DNA from: Diplonema papillatum
Lineage: Eukaryota; Euglenozoa; Diplonemea; Diplonemida; Diplonemidae
Direction: 5' to 3'
Length of the DNA: 64,000 nt
NCBI GenBank assembly: GCA_030068145.1
Contig: JAPJBO010000169.1
Location: 124,001 to 188,000 of the forward strand
The translations under genes were made by a program, and so were the position numbers. The notes under the pieces are model-generated. The model had not been told where the DNA came from. It saw only the letters and a program-made list of their open reading frames with translations, and made no database searches. Shown one piece after another: positions 1 through 9,289 of this stretch; positions within the stretch are counted from its first letter, which is position 1; the number at the start of each line of letters is the position of its first letter.

Positions 1-2842
1 CGGCAAGGTCGTCGGCGTACAATAAGGGGACGCAGTCTAGCTTCAGGAGTGCCTTCGCCAGTTCATCGATGAATGCCAGGAAGAGTGTGGGAGCAAGAAC
101 AGTCCCCTGCGGCACCCCAAGCTCCAGTCTCGAGCGCCTCCCCGTGCAGCCATCGATTTTTACCGCCGCACTCCTTCCTGCGAGGAAGGCATTGGTCCAG
201 TTGATGAATCGGGCTGGGGTATCTTTTTGCATCAAAATCTCTCGGAGCTCACTTCGATTGACCTTGTCGAAGGCCTTCTCGAAGTCGAATAGAAGGAGGC
301 AGGAAGTCTTACCCTGCAGCCTATTGTGCTCGAGGGTCTGGGCGACCCGGGCAATCTGTTCCTCGGTTGAGCGGTTGGGGGTGAAGCCTGCCTGGCAGGG
401 GTGAACAGGTTCCTTGAGAGGCGAGTCCGCAGTGTCGGCAAGTAGCAGGTACTGCAGCCTGCGACACACCAGGCGTTCAGCAACCTTCGCCAAGTTGGAG
501 GTCATTGCGATGGGACGATAGGAGCCCGGAAGCGAGCGGTCTTTACCAGCCTTCGGGAGAAGTTTGATGTTGGCAGTCCGCCACGCAGCAGGGACCTGGT
601 TCGTTTTCCAGCTGAGGTTAACCAGTCGCAGAATGGCCACCCGCGCCTTGGGACCCGTGTTCCGCAGGGCCGCGTTGACAAGACCATCAGGCCCGGAGGA
701 GCATTTCGAGGTGTCCAGGTGGTCGAGAACTTCGTCCAGCTCGCTTGCGGTAAAAGGTTGTTCACTCGGATGGTCTTGCGATGGAACGGCTGCCGCTTCA
801 AGAATGGGTGTGTCAGGAGTCGAGTGCGCTGCGAGAAACTTCATCATGTAGTCAGCCTTGTCCTTCGCCGTCGTGAGAACTTCACCACTGTCATTCTTGA
901 TCGGGCCGAGGGACGAGTCTGTGTTATCACCTTTGGTGAGTCGTCGTAATTCGTCGAAGATCCTTCCAGTCCGGGCTGTCGAGTTATGTGCAACAAAGGA
1001 AACCCACTTCGAGCTCTGCAAACTAGTCGAAGGCATCTTCGTCTTCCCCCTTTTAACGACAACACGAGGGACCGTGTCCGTGATGGACCTCATCATGCAG
1101 GAGGTGAGGATACGATTGAGCTCTTCCGGGTCCTCGCGTCGGTGAAGGTCGCCAGTCCTTCTCTCCAGTAGTTCTTTGTATCTCGGCCAGTCGGCCTTGG
1201 TCCAGTTCCAGGACTCAGTTGGTCTGCGGGAGCATACCGCCGCAAACGGGACTTCGAAGAAAATTGGTAAATGATCCGAGATGGAGTCGTCTAGAACGCG
1301 CCAAGTGTCAGAGAACCAACGCCGACTGGATACGACAAGGTCGGGGGAGGTGCCTGAGGCCGGGCGCGTATGGACACCTGGACGGTTCCACGTGATAAAG
1401 CCATTGTCGTGGGCCCAGTTTTCGATGTCCTTCCCAATAACGTCAGACTTGGAACTCCACGACAGAGCATGAGCGTTTACATCACCAGCCAGGATGATGT
1501 CCGAGGAGAGATCGAGGCAAGCCGGGTCGAAGGCCGAGGTGCGGTTATCGGACGCCTTAACAGGGGGCCGATAGACGTTGCGAAGCGTGAGACTGTCATT
1601 GGAACCGTAGACGCAAACATCCAGAACTTCCATGTCAGAGTCCGGGAGACCGGTCGTAGTCGGCTGCATCTTTTCGGAAGCTATGTCCGTCCTCACCAGG
1701 ATTAAGAGGCCACCACCATTCACGCTTCCGCCTTTCTGGACAGCAACTGTACGGTCGAGACGGTATACCTTGTAACCAGGAAAAAGAGGGGTCTTCTTGG
1801 CCGGGGTCAGGTGCGTTTCCTGTAACAACAGTACATCCAAGTTGTGCACATAGAGCAGCGTCCGAATATAGAGGATCTTGGAAGCGACCGAACAGCAGTT
1901 CCAAGATAGTATCCTGAGGCGTTCTCGCGTGGGCCCGGGGTTAGGGTGTATGTCGCCCATCGAGAGCAGCGATTGGCCAAAGGCATTGCAGATGATCAAA
2001 GACAGGCAGATAGGACGGATCCATTGAGCGATGAGGTTGCGAGAAAGGTGTTGCAGAGTTGAGTGGAGGCGTAGAGGTTTATGTGATGTCGCCGGTGCGT
2101 CGTGTGAGATCGTTGTAATAATATTGTATCGTAAGCGTGTGGGCCTGAAGCCAGACGGGGAGGAGGTCCCAAGAGGGGAAGGAACGAGCCTGCCAGGATC
2201 GAACCAGGAGCGCGTAACGCAAGAGAAGAACCGCTGTTCGTAGGGGGAAATGAGACCGCCAGGAAGCAAGTTGCAAATCCAGCCCGCCGAAGCAACTCCT
2301 GGGTAGCTGTCCACAAGAATCGCGGTGATCATCCGTGTCCTGCGAAGCATCGTGCTCGAGGCAGGGCTGCCATAGGATTGGTTGTTCCTGGCGAAGGGAT
2401 ACAAAATTGGAGCACCGCAGGGATTGTCGCCAAGGTTCACGGTTAGGAGGGCACAGGAGACCATAGTGAGGATTGAGAGAAGTGGACGCGATGAATATCG
2501 GGCGCGTTGGTAGTAGCGAGGGGTGATGTATGCAACGTTGTCATCATGTGCTGAGAGCAGGTTTATTGCGGGCATGAAGCCAGTTGGTGTAGAACAGAGG
2601 TTAGAGTTGGAGGAGCAGATTAAGCCCTTCCGTGAGGGGTTCATCCAGTTCACAGCGTTCAAGGGCATGGAGCCAGTTGAAGGCAGTCTATTTGCAGGCA
2701 GGGGAGTGTGTAGGGTGAGGGAGGTTGGCCAAAGGGTGGAGGATTGCAGCGTACGATCGAGTTGGAAGGGCATGAAGCCAGTAATCAGAGTAGAATTTGT
2801 ACTTGTAGGAAGAATTGCAGTAGAACCATCAGGTACCGCCAT
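1..2842 (-). CDS. LINE ORF2: endonuclease-reverse transcriptase, cut by left edge
   Basis: Retrotransposition protein of a non-LTR (LINE) element. The frame is open without a stop from just below position 2972 to the left edge, and the first in-frame ATG after the ORF1 stop is at 2842. In order it shows a Pro/Ser/Thr-rich leader of about 300 residues, a 2A-like GDIHPNPGP, and an APE-type endonuclease starting ILSWNCCS and LLLQETHLTP, with ILAGDVNAH and a terminal SDHLPIFF. The reverse transcriptase follows: LLPKAGKDRSLPGSYRPIA, FDFEKAFDKVNR, GVPQGTVLAPTLF, and YADD in the last codons before the edge. The RT thumb and 3' end lie outside the window. The APE plus 2A-like combination resembles CR1/L2-type elements, but the clade is inference. 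The leader repeats T-G-(F/S)-M-P three times about 100 nt apart. The copy looks intact here. Confidence 0.9.
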   Translation of the reverse strand, partial: MAVPDGSTAILPTSTNSTLITGFMPFQLDRTLQSSTLWPTSLTLHTPLPANRLPSTGSMPLNAVNWMNPSRKGLICSSNSNLCSTPTGFMPAINLLSAHDDNVAYITPRYYQRARYSSRPLLSILTMVSCALLTVNLGDNPCGAPILYPFARNNQSYGSPASSTMLRRTRMITAILVDSYPGVASAGWICNLLPGGLISPYEQRFFSCVTRSWFDPGRLVPSPLGTSSPSGFRPTRLRYNIITTISHDAPATSHKPLRLHSTLQHLSRNLIAQWIRPICLSLIICNAFGQSLLSMGDIHPNPGPTRERLRILSWNCCSVASKILYIRTLLYVHNLDVLLLQETHLTPAKKTPLFPGYKVYRLDRTVAVQKGGSVNGGGLLILVRTDIASEKMQPTTTGLPDSDMEVLDVCVYGSNDSLTLRNVYRPPVKASDNRTSAFDPACLDLSSDIILAGDVNAHALSWSSKSDVIGKDIENWAHDNGFITWNRPGVHTRPASGTSPDLVVSSRRWFSDTWRVLDDSISDHLPIFFEVPFAAVCSRRPTESWNWTKADWPRYKELLERRTGDLHRREDPEELNRILTSCMMRSITDTVPRVVVKRGKTKMPSTSLQSSKWVSFVAHNSTARTGRIFDELRRLTKGDNTDSSLGPIKNDSGEVLTTAKDKADYMMKFLAAHSTPDTPILEAAAVPSQDHPSEQPFTASELDEVLDHLDTSKCSSGPDGLVNAALRNTGPKARVAILRLVNLSWKTNQVPAAWRTANIKLLPKAGKDRSLPGSYRPIAMTSNLAKVAERLVCRRLQYLLLADTADSPLKEPVHPCQAGFTPNRSTEEQIARVAQTLEHNRLQGKTSCLLLFDFEKAFDKVNRSELREILMQKDTPARFINWTNAFLAGRSAAVKIDGCTGRRSRLELGVPQGTVLAPTLFLAFIDELAKALLKLDCVPLLYADDLA
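1931..1957 (-). other. 2A-like ribosome-skipping motif GDIHPNPGP in LINE ORF2
   Basis: In-frame codons read GDIHPNPGP, preceded by a hydrophobic stretch (LSLIICNAF...SLL) and followed at once by the endonuclease. The canonical 2A core is D-x-E-x-N-P-G-P; here His takes the Glu position. Such motifs are known at the N-terminus of ORF2 in several LINE families. Skipping between Gly and Pro would release a leader of about 300 residues from the endonuclease-RT. Activity is not shown by sequence alone. Confidence 0.6.
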
Positions 2843-2971
2843 ACTTCTGGTCGTCGAAGCCAAGATCAGATAGGAGATTGTCGGCTGGGGAAGCGGAGTG
2901 AAGGGTGCCACCGAAATGGGGGCGAGACCGACAGCATTAAGGTGCGAGCAGGCCGGTCCGCCAGGAATCGT

Positions 2972-4141
2972 TCAACAGCCGTCGTCAGTATCCATGTCGA
3001 GGATGTCAGAGCCGTCAGCATTTTTGGAAGCTTTCTTGGCGGGTTGCGGCGGGTGAGGGTCGACCGCCTGGCGTTTTTCCGCCTTGCGAGGCTCAACAGT
3101 CTCCTTCCACTTCCCGAAAATCGAATCCATGTACTCGACGACCTTTTTGGTGCGCTCTGCACACTGCTCGGCAACCTTGTCGATGTCAGCACGAATGGCG
3201 ACGAACTCGGCCTTGGAATCAACTTTGTCAGCTTTAACGTTGCGACCCAGTTCGTCCACGCGGTCATCCAACACCTTATTTTGTTGGATAAGTACGTCGG
3301 ACGTCACCGTGCAATTGGCAATTTCCGACGCGACGAGAGCTTCGATCCGAGAGATATCCGCCTTCCTCTCTTCTCTCTCAAGCCGCAAATCGGTTTGCAC
3401 TTGCGTGATGCTCGATTGTAACCCATCAGAGTCTGCTGTGTGGGGAGGGGCAGCGGTGTACGCGGGAGGCCCGATGTATGCCCTTCGTCGCGACGCGGAA
3501 GCGGGAATAAGCCGGATTGTAATCCCGTCGACGTGGTACTCGAGTACAGTCGGTTGAACTAGTAGTCGTATGTGCCAATCATCCTCCGAGGTAGGCCTGT
3601 AAAGGGCCGCATCGAGACCCATCGATTCGAGAGCGGCTGCAACATGGTTTCTGCCAGCCCCAGCAGGGACACCAGTGAGCGAAAAGTGCCACTTCTCCAC
3701 GCAACGTCCTTTCAAACGCTTCGCGAATTGCTGACCATATCCTTCCCTAACGCGAACGCCGTACCCCCTAGACGAGACGACAAGACCCCAGTAGTCGTCT
3801 GCATTGGGTTGAAGACTACCCAAGTACCCGTCGATATCATCGTGCCCTTCATTGATCGCCCAAATCACGTCGAAGCGCCGCCGCTTGTCGTACGTCTCCT
3901 TGTTCAAGAGTTCGTTGAAGAAGAGCCGTTGGCATCCCGACGCCCGCAAAAGCTTCTCGGCAGACACTCTACAGCAGAAGAGCCAAGCCGTGTAAGCGGA
4001 TTTCCCCGCTGAGGAACCAGTCATGTGAGGTTTTACGAGCCTGTACGGGCAGCCCCTTCCGAGCAGACGTCGCAGTCTGAAATCCAGTTCCTGCCGTACT
4101 TCACTGATGTCGACAAGGCCACCGTTGGCCGTCTCGACCAC
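2972..4141 (-). CDS. LINE ORF1 (nucleic-acid chaperone / gag-like)
   Basis: ORF1 of the same element, in the same frame as ORF2 and ended by one TGA at 2974-2972. About 389 codons are open. The codon at 4141 is GTG and the first in-frame ATG is at 4024 (about 350 residues), so the true start is uncertain. The first two thirds show no motif I recognise. A long charged heptad-like region (about residues 235-330, LRLEREERKADISRIEALV and following) predicts a coiled coil, as in the trimerising ORF1 proteins of LINEs. The tail is basic (AEKRQAVDPHPPQPAKKASK) and then acidic (DILDMDTDDGC). No CCHC knuckle is seen. The role is inferred from position and coiled coil. Confidence 0.65.
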   Translation of the reverse strand: MVETANGGLVDISEVRQELDFRLRRLLGRGCPYRLVKPHMTGSSAGKSAYTAWLFCCRVSAEKLLRASGCQRLFFNELLNKETYDKRRRFDVIWAINEGHDDIDGYLGSLQPNADDYWGLVVSSRGYGVRVREGYGQQFAKRLKGRCVEKWHFSLTGVPAGAGRNHVAAALESMGLDAALYRPTSEDDWHIRLLVQPTVLEYHVDGITIRLIPASASRRRAYIGPPAYTAAPPHTADSDGLQSSITQVQTDLRLEREERKADISRIEALVASEIANCTVTSDVLIQQNKVLDDRVDELGRNVKADKVDSKAEFVAIRADIDKVAEQCAERTKKVVEYMDSIFGKWKETVEPRKAEKRQAVDPHPPQPAKKASKNADGSDILDMDTDDGC

Positions 4142-4280
4142 CTCATGATCACACCAATCCGAAAAACGGAAAAAGCCAGCTCCGCGCTATTATCTAGTTC
4201 AAAAACAGTACATTTTTAAAAGTGGGGTTGGCTCGAATAGAGGCTATTCACATTGCATGTTCATAGGACCTCCAGTCTCG

Positions 4281-4556
4281 AAACATCGAAACAAGGCGAG
4301 AGTCAGTCTCGGCCTTAACCGGAGAAGGTGGGCTAGATCCAGAGTGGCTCCCCGAGAGGGACGGGGCGGGGGTAGTCACGCCTCAGCAGTCCCAGAGCCT
4401 CTCCCCACCCACCTGTATGTGTTCTCGTCGTCATCGCTATCGCGCGTGACTTTTCCGAGAGAGAAACATCGAAACAAGGCGAGAGTTAGTCTCGGCCTCA
4501 ACCGGAGAAGGTGGGCTAGATCCGGAGTGGCTCCTTGAGAGGGACGGGGCGGGGGT
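4281..4556 (+). repeat. 183-bp tandem monomers upstream of LINE ORF1
   Basis: Two head-to-tail units start at 4281 and 4464 with aaacatcgaaacaaggcgag and share gagaaggtgggctagatcc and gggacggggcggggg. The second is interrupted at 4556 by a transposon and resumes at 7273 (gcgggggtagtcacgc...). Their position just 5' of ORF1 suggests promoter monomers of the LINE leader, as in some L1 and other non-LTR families. That role is inference. Confidence 0.6.
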
Positions 4557-4708
4557 CAGTGCTGATACTAAGCCTGAGACCCAAAACGAAGTTGCTAACC
4601 CTGGGTGGGGGTGGGTACCCCCCCCCTACCCCCCCCCCCCCCCCCCCCCCCCCGGGTCGAGCTAATTTATTCCTGGGTGAGCTTTTTTTCAGGCTTTTTT
4701 TCCGACTA

Positions 4709-4908
4709 ATTTGTTCCGGGAAGTGAAAATTTGTTCCGGGAAGTGAAAATTTGTTCCGGGAAGTGAAAATTTGTTCCGGGAAGTGAAAATTTGTTCCGGG
4801 AAGTGAAAATTTATTCCGGGAAGTGAAAATTTATTCCGGGAAGTGAAAATTTGTTCCGGGAAGTGAAAATTTATTCCGGGAAGTGAAAATTTGTTCCGGA
4901 AACTGAAA
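4709..4908 (+). repeat. 20-bp minisatellite (gttccgggaagtgaaaattt)n, about 10 copies
   Basis: Near-perfect tandem 20-mers; a few units read attccggg. The same unit recurs at 6513-6640 in the same orientation and at 6700-6900 inverted. The two ends of the hAT-like element can therefore pair. Confidence 0.9.
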
Positions 4909-4977
4909 ATTTGGGGTTTGCCAAATTTTCCAGATTTTCACCATTTGTGTGTGATTTTTACAATTTTTGTGTAAGGT

Positions 4978-5478
4978 ACGCATACCCGAACCCCCCCCCG
5001 CATACCCGAACCCGCAAACCCGCATACCCAAACCCGCAAACCCGAACCCGCGTACCCTAACCCCGCAAACCCTAACCCGCAAACCCCGCAAACCCGCATA
5101 CCCAAACCCGCATACCCTAACCCGCAAACCCGCATACCCTAACCTCGCAAACCCGCATACCCTAACCTCGCAAACCCCGCAAACCCGCATACCCAAACCC
5201 GCATACCCTAACCTCGCAAACCCGCATACCCTAACCTCGCAAACCCGCATACCCGAACCCGCAAACCCGCGTACCCTAACCCCGCAAACCCTACCCGCAA
5301 ACCCCGCAAACCCGCATACCCAAACCCGCATACCCTAACCCGCAAACCCGCATACCCTAACCTCGCAAACCCGCATACCCGAACCCGCAACCCCGCGTAC
5401 CCTAACCCCGCAAACCCCGCATACCCTAACCCGGAAACCCCGCAAACCCTAACCCGCAAACCCCGCTTACCCGCATGC
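4978..5478. repeat. G-rich telomere-like degenerate 7-8-bp repeat array
   Basis: About 500 bp of units cccgcaaa, cccgcata, ccctaac and cccgaac. On the minus strand this reads GGGTTTGC, GGGTATGC, GGGTTAG and GGGTTCG: runs of three G every 7-8 nt, able to form G-quadruplexes. The CCCTAAC units resemble a plant/algal-type telomere motif, but the array is variant and internal. The tyrosine-rich and cysteine-rich ORFs on the two strands are by-products. Confidence 0.85.
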
Positions 5479-6512
5479 GATAACGTTTTTCAAATACACA
5501 CAGCAGATCAAAGAAAGGGGGGAAAGGTGGAAAATGCAGATCAAACGGGAGTAGAATGTGCACACTCGCTTATCCGACTCTTGACTTACTATGCCGTGTT
5601 CTGAAAGCTGTCGAGGGGCCCCTCCATAGGTTCTCGCATGATTCGTTCGCCTATGTAACACTATCCGTTTGTAGTACGCTTCGCAATTGTGTTCTTGCAC
5701 TCTAGCCGAATGGCGGGTGGCGGATTTCCGCGCTCGGGCGCAAGACACAATTATGCTGCTTTTGCAGTGCAAGCCGAACCCGGTTCGCGACTTCGGTTGC
5801 GGTAAAGTGTTACAAAGTCTTCGGCTTTCAGATCCGGATACGCGTATGCAACAGATAGTTAGAGGTCACTTGAAGGATACCCGTGTGCAGCGTTCGAAAG
5901 AGTTTGCGTATCTGGAGTCTTTTTTTTTTTTCGGGGGGGTGCCCTTTTGACCCTATGTATTTAGATATTTTTTGAGAAGAGAATTTACGACAGCCTCGAG
6001 GATATTCGTCATTTCCTGCGTTCGTCCAGTGTAATTGTCGTCCAAGTTACTGACCGTGGGAAGGGGTTCCACGTACATGCTGTTAAGTCTGTCTGAGTGC
6101 GCGATGCAGTTTACCGATAGCCACCGCGTGCCTTCTGTGCCAGGGGTCGGATACGTTTACTTGCTGACCGGTGCTAACGTTGTAGAAGGCCCACCTATCA
6201 GCCTGAGTTCAGCTCCACAAGGTTCGTTTCGTTAAGGCAACTCATGATCACTTCGGTGTGAGGGATTAGTCCTGTTAGAAACTACTTGTGGGCGCCTGCT
6301 CCGTTGCGTGGTCTTCTCTCCGTACAGTGTTCCACATCTGGAAGGTCCTTGCGTTCAGTTCGCGCTTCCTGTGGGCACAAAGACAGTCGATGACTTCAGG
6401 AAGGAATCAGCCATTCTTGCGTGATGTAATGTGGAGTGCAGATTCCGTTTGTTGCCACCTTGGGTTGTCAGCCCAGTCCTCCCCAGTTCTGGGTTCGGTC
6501 CGGGTCCCGTGA

Positions 6513-6905
6513 AATTAGGTGAAATTTGTTCCGAAACTGAAAATTTGTTCCGGGAAGTGAAAATTTGTTCCGGAACTGAAAATTTGTTCCGGGAAGCGAA
6601 AATTTGTTCCGGGAAGTGAAAATTTGTTCCGGGGTGAGTTTTTTTTCTGGGATGCTCACTGATCGTGTCAGCCATTCTTAGCCCAGAAATGAAAAAAAAC
6701 TCACCCAGGAACAAATTAGTCAGAAAAAAAGCCCACCCCGGAACAAATTTTCAGTTCCCGGAACAAATTAGTCAGAAAAAAAGCCCACCCCGGAACAAAT
6801 TTTCACTTCCCGGAACAAATTTTCACTTCCCGGAACAAATTTTCACCTCCCGGAACAAATTTTCACCTCCCGGAATAAAAAAGTCGGAAAAAAAGTCGGA
6901 AAAAA
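6513..6905. repeat. Inverted pair of 20-bp minisatellite arrays
   Basis: Units at 6513-6640 run tgttccgggaagtgaaaat. After a 60-bp spacer the reverse complement runs from 6690 to 6905. The turn is a hairpin: ggggtgagttttttttctggg against cccagaaatgaaaaaaaactcaccc. Confidence 0.85.
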
Positions 6906-6929
6906 AGCCACCCCGGAATAAATTAGCCC

Positions 6930-7215
6930 CACACCCCCCCCCCCCCCCCCCCCCCTCCTGGTGCAACCCACTGTGGACCTACTGTGGGACCCACCTTAGC
7001 TAAATTCTCTAAGGTGAAATGGTGGAAAAAGTGGGTCAAAATTTTTTTTTTTCGAGTGCTTTTTTGGGAGGATTTGGGCCAAAAAAAAATTTTTTTTTCT
7101 TGGTCGCTGCTGAGGAAACCACCTTAGAGCGGTCACCACCCTGCTGCACACAGGCCCTGCAGGAGGGGGGGGGGGGGGGGGGGTGTTTGGGGGGGGGGGG
7201 GGTACCCACCCACCC
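6930..7215. repeat. Nested inverted repeat with poly-C and poly-G ends
   Basis: A poly-C tract (6936-6954) followed by ctcctggtgcaaccc faces aggccctgcaggag followed by poly-G (7164-7201). The arms match imperfectly. The outer ggtgggtacccccc near 4610 is also mirrored by ggggtacccaccc near 7200. Confidence 0.6.
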
Positions 7216-7630
7216 CTCGTTGCCGTCCGGCTGACAACGATGCCGAGTTTAGGGGCCTTAGCATCAGCACTGGCGGGGGTAGTCACGCAGCAGTTCCCGG
7301 GGTCTCACCTTCCCACGTATTCGTGAGCACGAAGTGCATCTGCGTAAATGTGTGTCTGAGGCACAACAAAAGAAGGGAGTACACACCTGCAAGACGCTAG
7401 ACGCAGCATCGGTTCCGGCAGCCGCCAGGGTGGCGACGGCGCTGAGCACTCTTCTGCGCGCGTCGCCGTTGGCATGCAGTGTGTCTGCCAGGTGCCGCGC
7501 AAAAAGCATTGCACTTCCGTCTGCCTGCATCGCTGACTCTGTGATGGTCAGGCCCATCTGTTTTTGGATTTGGTTGCATTTCGACCTCCTTTTTTGTGTT
7601 GCGCTGAGCTAAACCACTAAGAGAGTAATC

Positions 7631-7703
7631 GACATAATCGAGCCTGATCGAGCCTCGTCGAGGCTGATCGTCTGTAATCGAACATAATCGAGCGTAATCG
7701 AAC
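7631..7703. repeat. Short tandem motif (gc)gtaatcga(g/a)
   Basis: About eight degenerate 10-11-bp units such as cataatcgag, gcctgatcgag and gcgtaatcgaa. The same motif recurs at 9226-9266 (gcctgatcgagcgtaatcgagcgtaatcg), so it flanks the RT remnant between them. Confidence 0.6.
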
Positions 7704-8352
7704 TGAAAAGTGAAATTTGGAGTGCCAGGCGGGAGAATTTACGGCGCGTGTCCGCTCATTCAGCGGCTGGTGTCTTAGGACAGCGGAAGCAACACAATTC
7801 TGCTGTCATTGCAGAGGCGGCACCGGCCAGTACAGAGTCGGTCTCGGCGGCTGCAAGGTCGCAGAGATCGCCAGCGCCGGTGCGCATCTGCCGCACTACA
7901 AAGCAGACACCGGCTGTGATGCTCCTTCCCGCCTACCGGGAAGCCGTCGCCGGCAGCAGGCGGGACAGGATGGACATCGACGGGGGGCAACCCCCTCCAC
8001 GTTCGACGAGGTGGCGAGCCGGCATCTGTACCCTTTAACGGATGTTCGAGACCGTCCTCAGAGTAGCCACCGACAATGCCGGTGGCTGCGGGCATACGCT
8101 TCCGCCCCTCGTACTTGGCCACCAAGCGGGGGACGCAAGACGGTGACGGAGGCCCTTCGCCGCTGCCTTTGTAGAGATGGGCAGCTGGATACCCTGTACA
8201 GTGGCCTGTGGGCTGTGGCCCGATCGGAAGGCATGCCACGCGTGCCGGCGAGCCTACTCAGCAGACGACAGGGTCGAGCTGCAGACGGATGTCGAGTCCG
8301 TTGAGGACTTGGACGGGGTGCTCCGGCGCCCGCGATTGATGCTACTTGCGGG

Positions 8353-8830
8353 TTGTCTCTGCGCTCGCAGAGCCCGTCAGATGACACGACGCTAGCGGCC
8401 CTGATGGAGCTGCATTCCCCTCCGTGGCCGTGGGGAGGTCTACTGAAGAAGATGCCGAAAGGCACCGCCTGGCTCGTCCGGCTTTTCGGCGCAGCAACTC
8501 GACGTGACGTCTCCAGGTCGTTCACGGAGGCATTGGCGGACGTGGTCTGGGCCCTCTCAGGTAGTTGCAGCCGCTATGCAGTATCTCTATATCTCTACGG
8601 GGCGAGGCTCGTTTCGTTCGAAACAGTCTGGCGGGATCAGGCCCATCGCTTGCGGTGCGATCTTGCGTGCAAGGTTCTCGCCTCCGACCGAGCAATCAGG
8701 GACCTGGGGGTGAACAGCCTCCTTCGGAGCGGACAAGTCAGCGTCAGCGTCCAAGCGCGGCGTGCAAGCCACCCGCAGGGTCGCGGCCTTGTACCGCGAC
8801 AGAGGCGTGACTGACCGGGGTGTACTGCAG
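8353..8830 (+). pseudogene. Decayed reverse-transcriptase fragment
   Basis: Two overlapping plus frames hold pieces of a reverse transcriptase. The frame at 8504-8713 contains RSKQSGGIRPIACGAILRA, the conserved finger/palm-entry motif (K-x-x-GG-x-RPIxxG) of LINE-type RTs. The frame at 8353 contains GGLLKKMPKGTAWLVRLFG, resembling the segment upstream of it. The motif sits in a different frame from its context, so at least one frameshift is present. No palm YxDD follows. I regard it as an old, unrelated LINE remnant. The region 7717-8350 may be more of it but holds no motif I can name. Confidence 0.45.
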
Positions 8831-9289
8831 ATCGATCGATCTCGCAAACACTTGTTGAATTTCGTTGTGAACCGATTTCAAACGGCGCCCCCCAGCTGGG
8901 GTACGCGTTGCTGGGACCGCTCTCTTCCGCAACATGCAAATGCTAGCCTCCGGTAGGGGAGGTGCGCTGTTCACCTGTCAGTCTCACAACTGACTGTTGC
9001 CACTCCAAAAAAAGAAGAAAGAAAAGACAATATTGGCTTGGCGGTCATTCCTATGCGTCGTATTGCACCCCTCGCTGCCAGGCTTCGTCCCCATTTCTTC
9101 TCCTTTTACTGCCTCCTGCACGCCCGCTGCTTTCTCCCTACTGATGCTTCTGAAAGCACCCCGTCCTTTCTCTCTCCAACAAGGACAAAAGCAGCCAAGT
9201 AAAAAACAAAAATAAAACCCGAACATGTTCGAGCCTGATCGAGCGTAATCGAGCGTAATCGCCGCCAAAAGCCAAAAAAGGAGATTTGA

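Larger units (their letters stand above)
4557..7272. mobile_element. hAT-like non-autonomous DNA transposon with perfect 8-bp TSD
   Basis: Terminal inverted repeats: left CAGTGCTGATACTAAGCC; right end read inward CAGTGCTGATGCTAAGGCC. Identical 8-bp duplications GCGGGGGT lie at 4549-4556 and 7273-7280. The flanking monomer sequence is continuous when the element is removed. A CAGTG terminus with an 8-bp TSD is the hAT hallmark. No transposase frame is visible in 2.7 kb. The inside is filled with a poly-C tract, 20-bp minisatellites in both orientations, a G-rich array and a smaller C/G-tipped inverted repeat. It is younger than the monomer array it interrupts. Confidence 0.8.

Noticed and set aside
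4831..5459. Tyr/Gly/Cys-rich repeat proteins in the telomere-like array
   Set aside because: Products of a simple G-rich repeat; equally open on the opposite strand.
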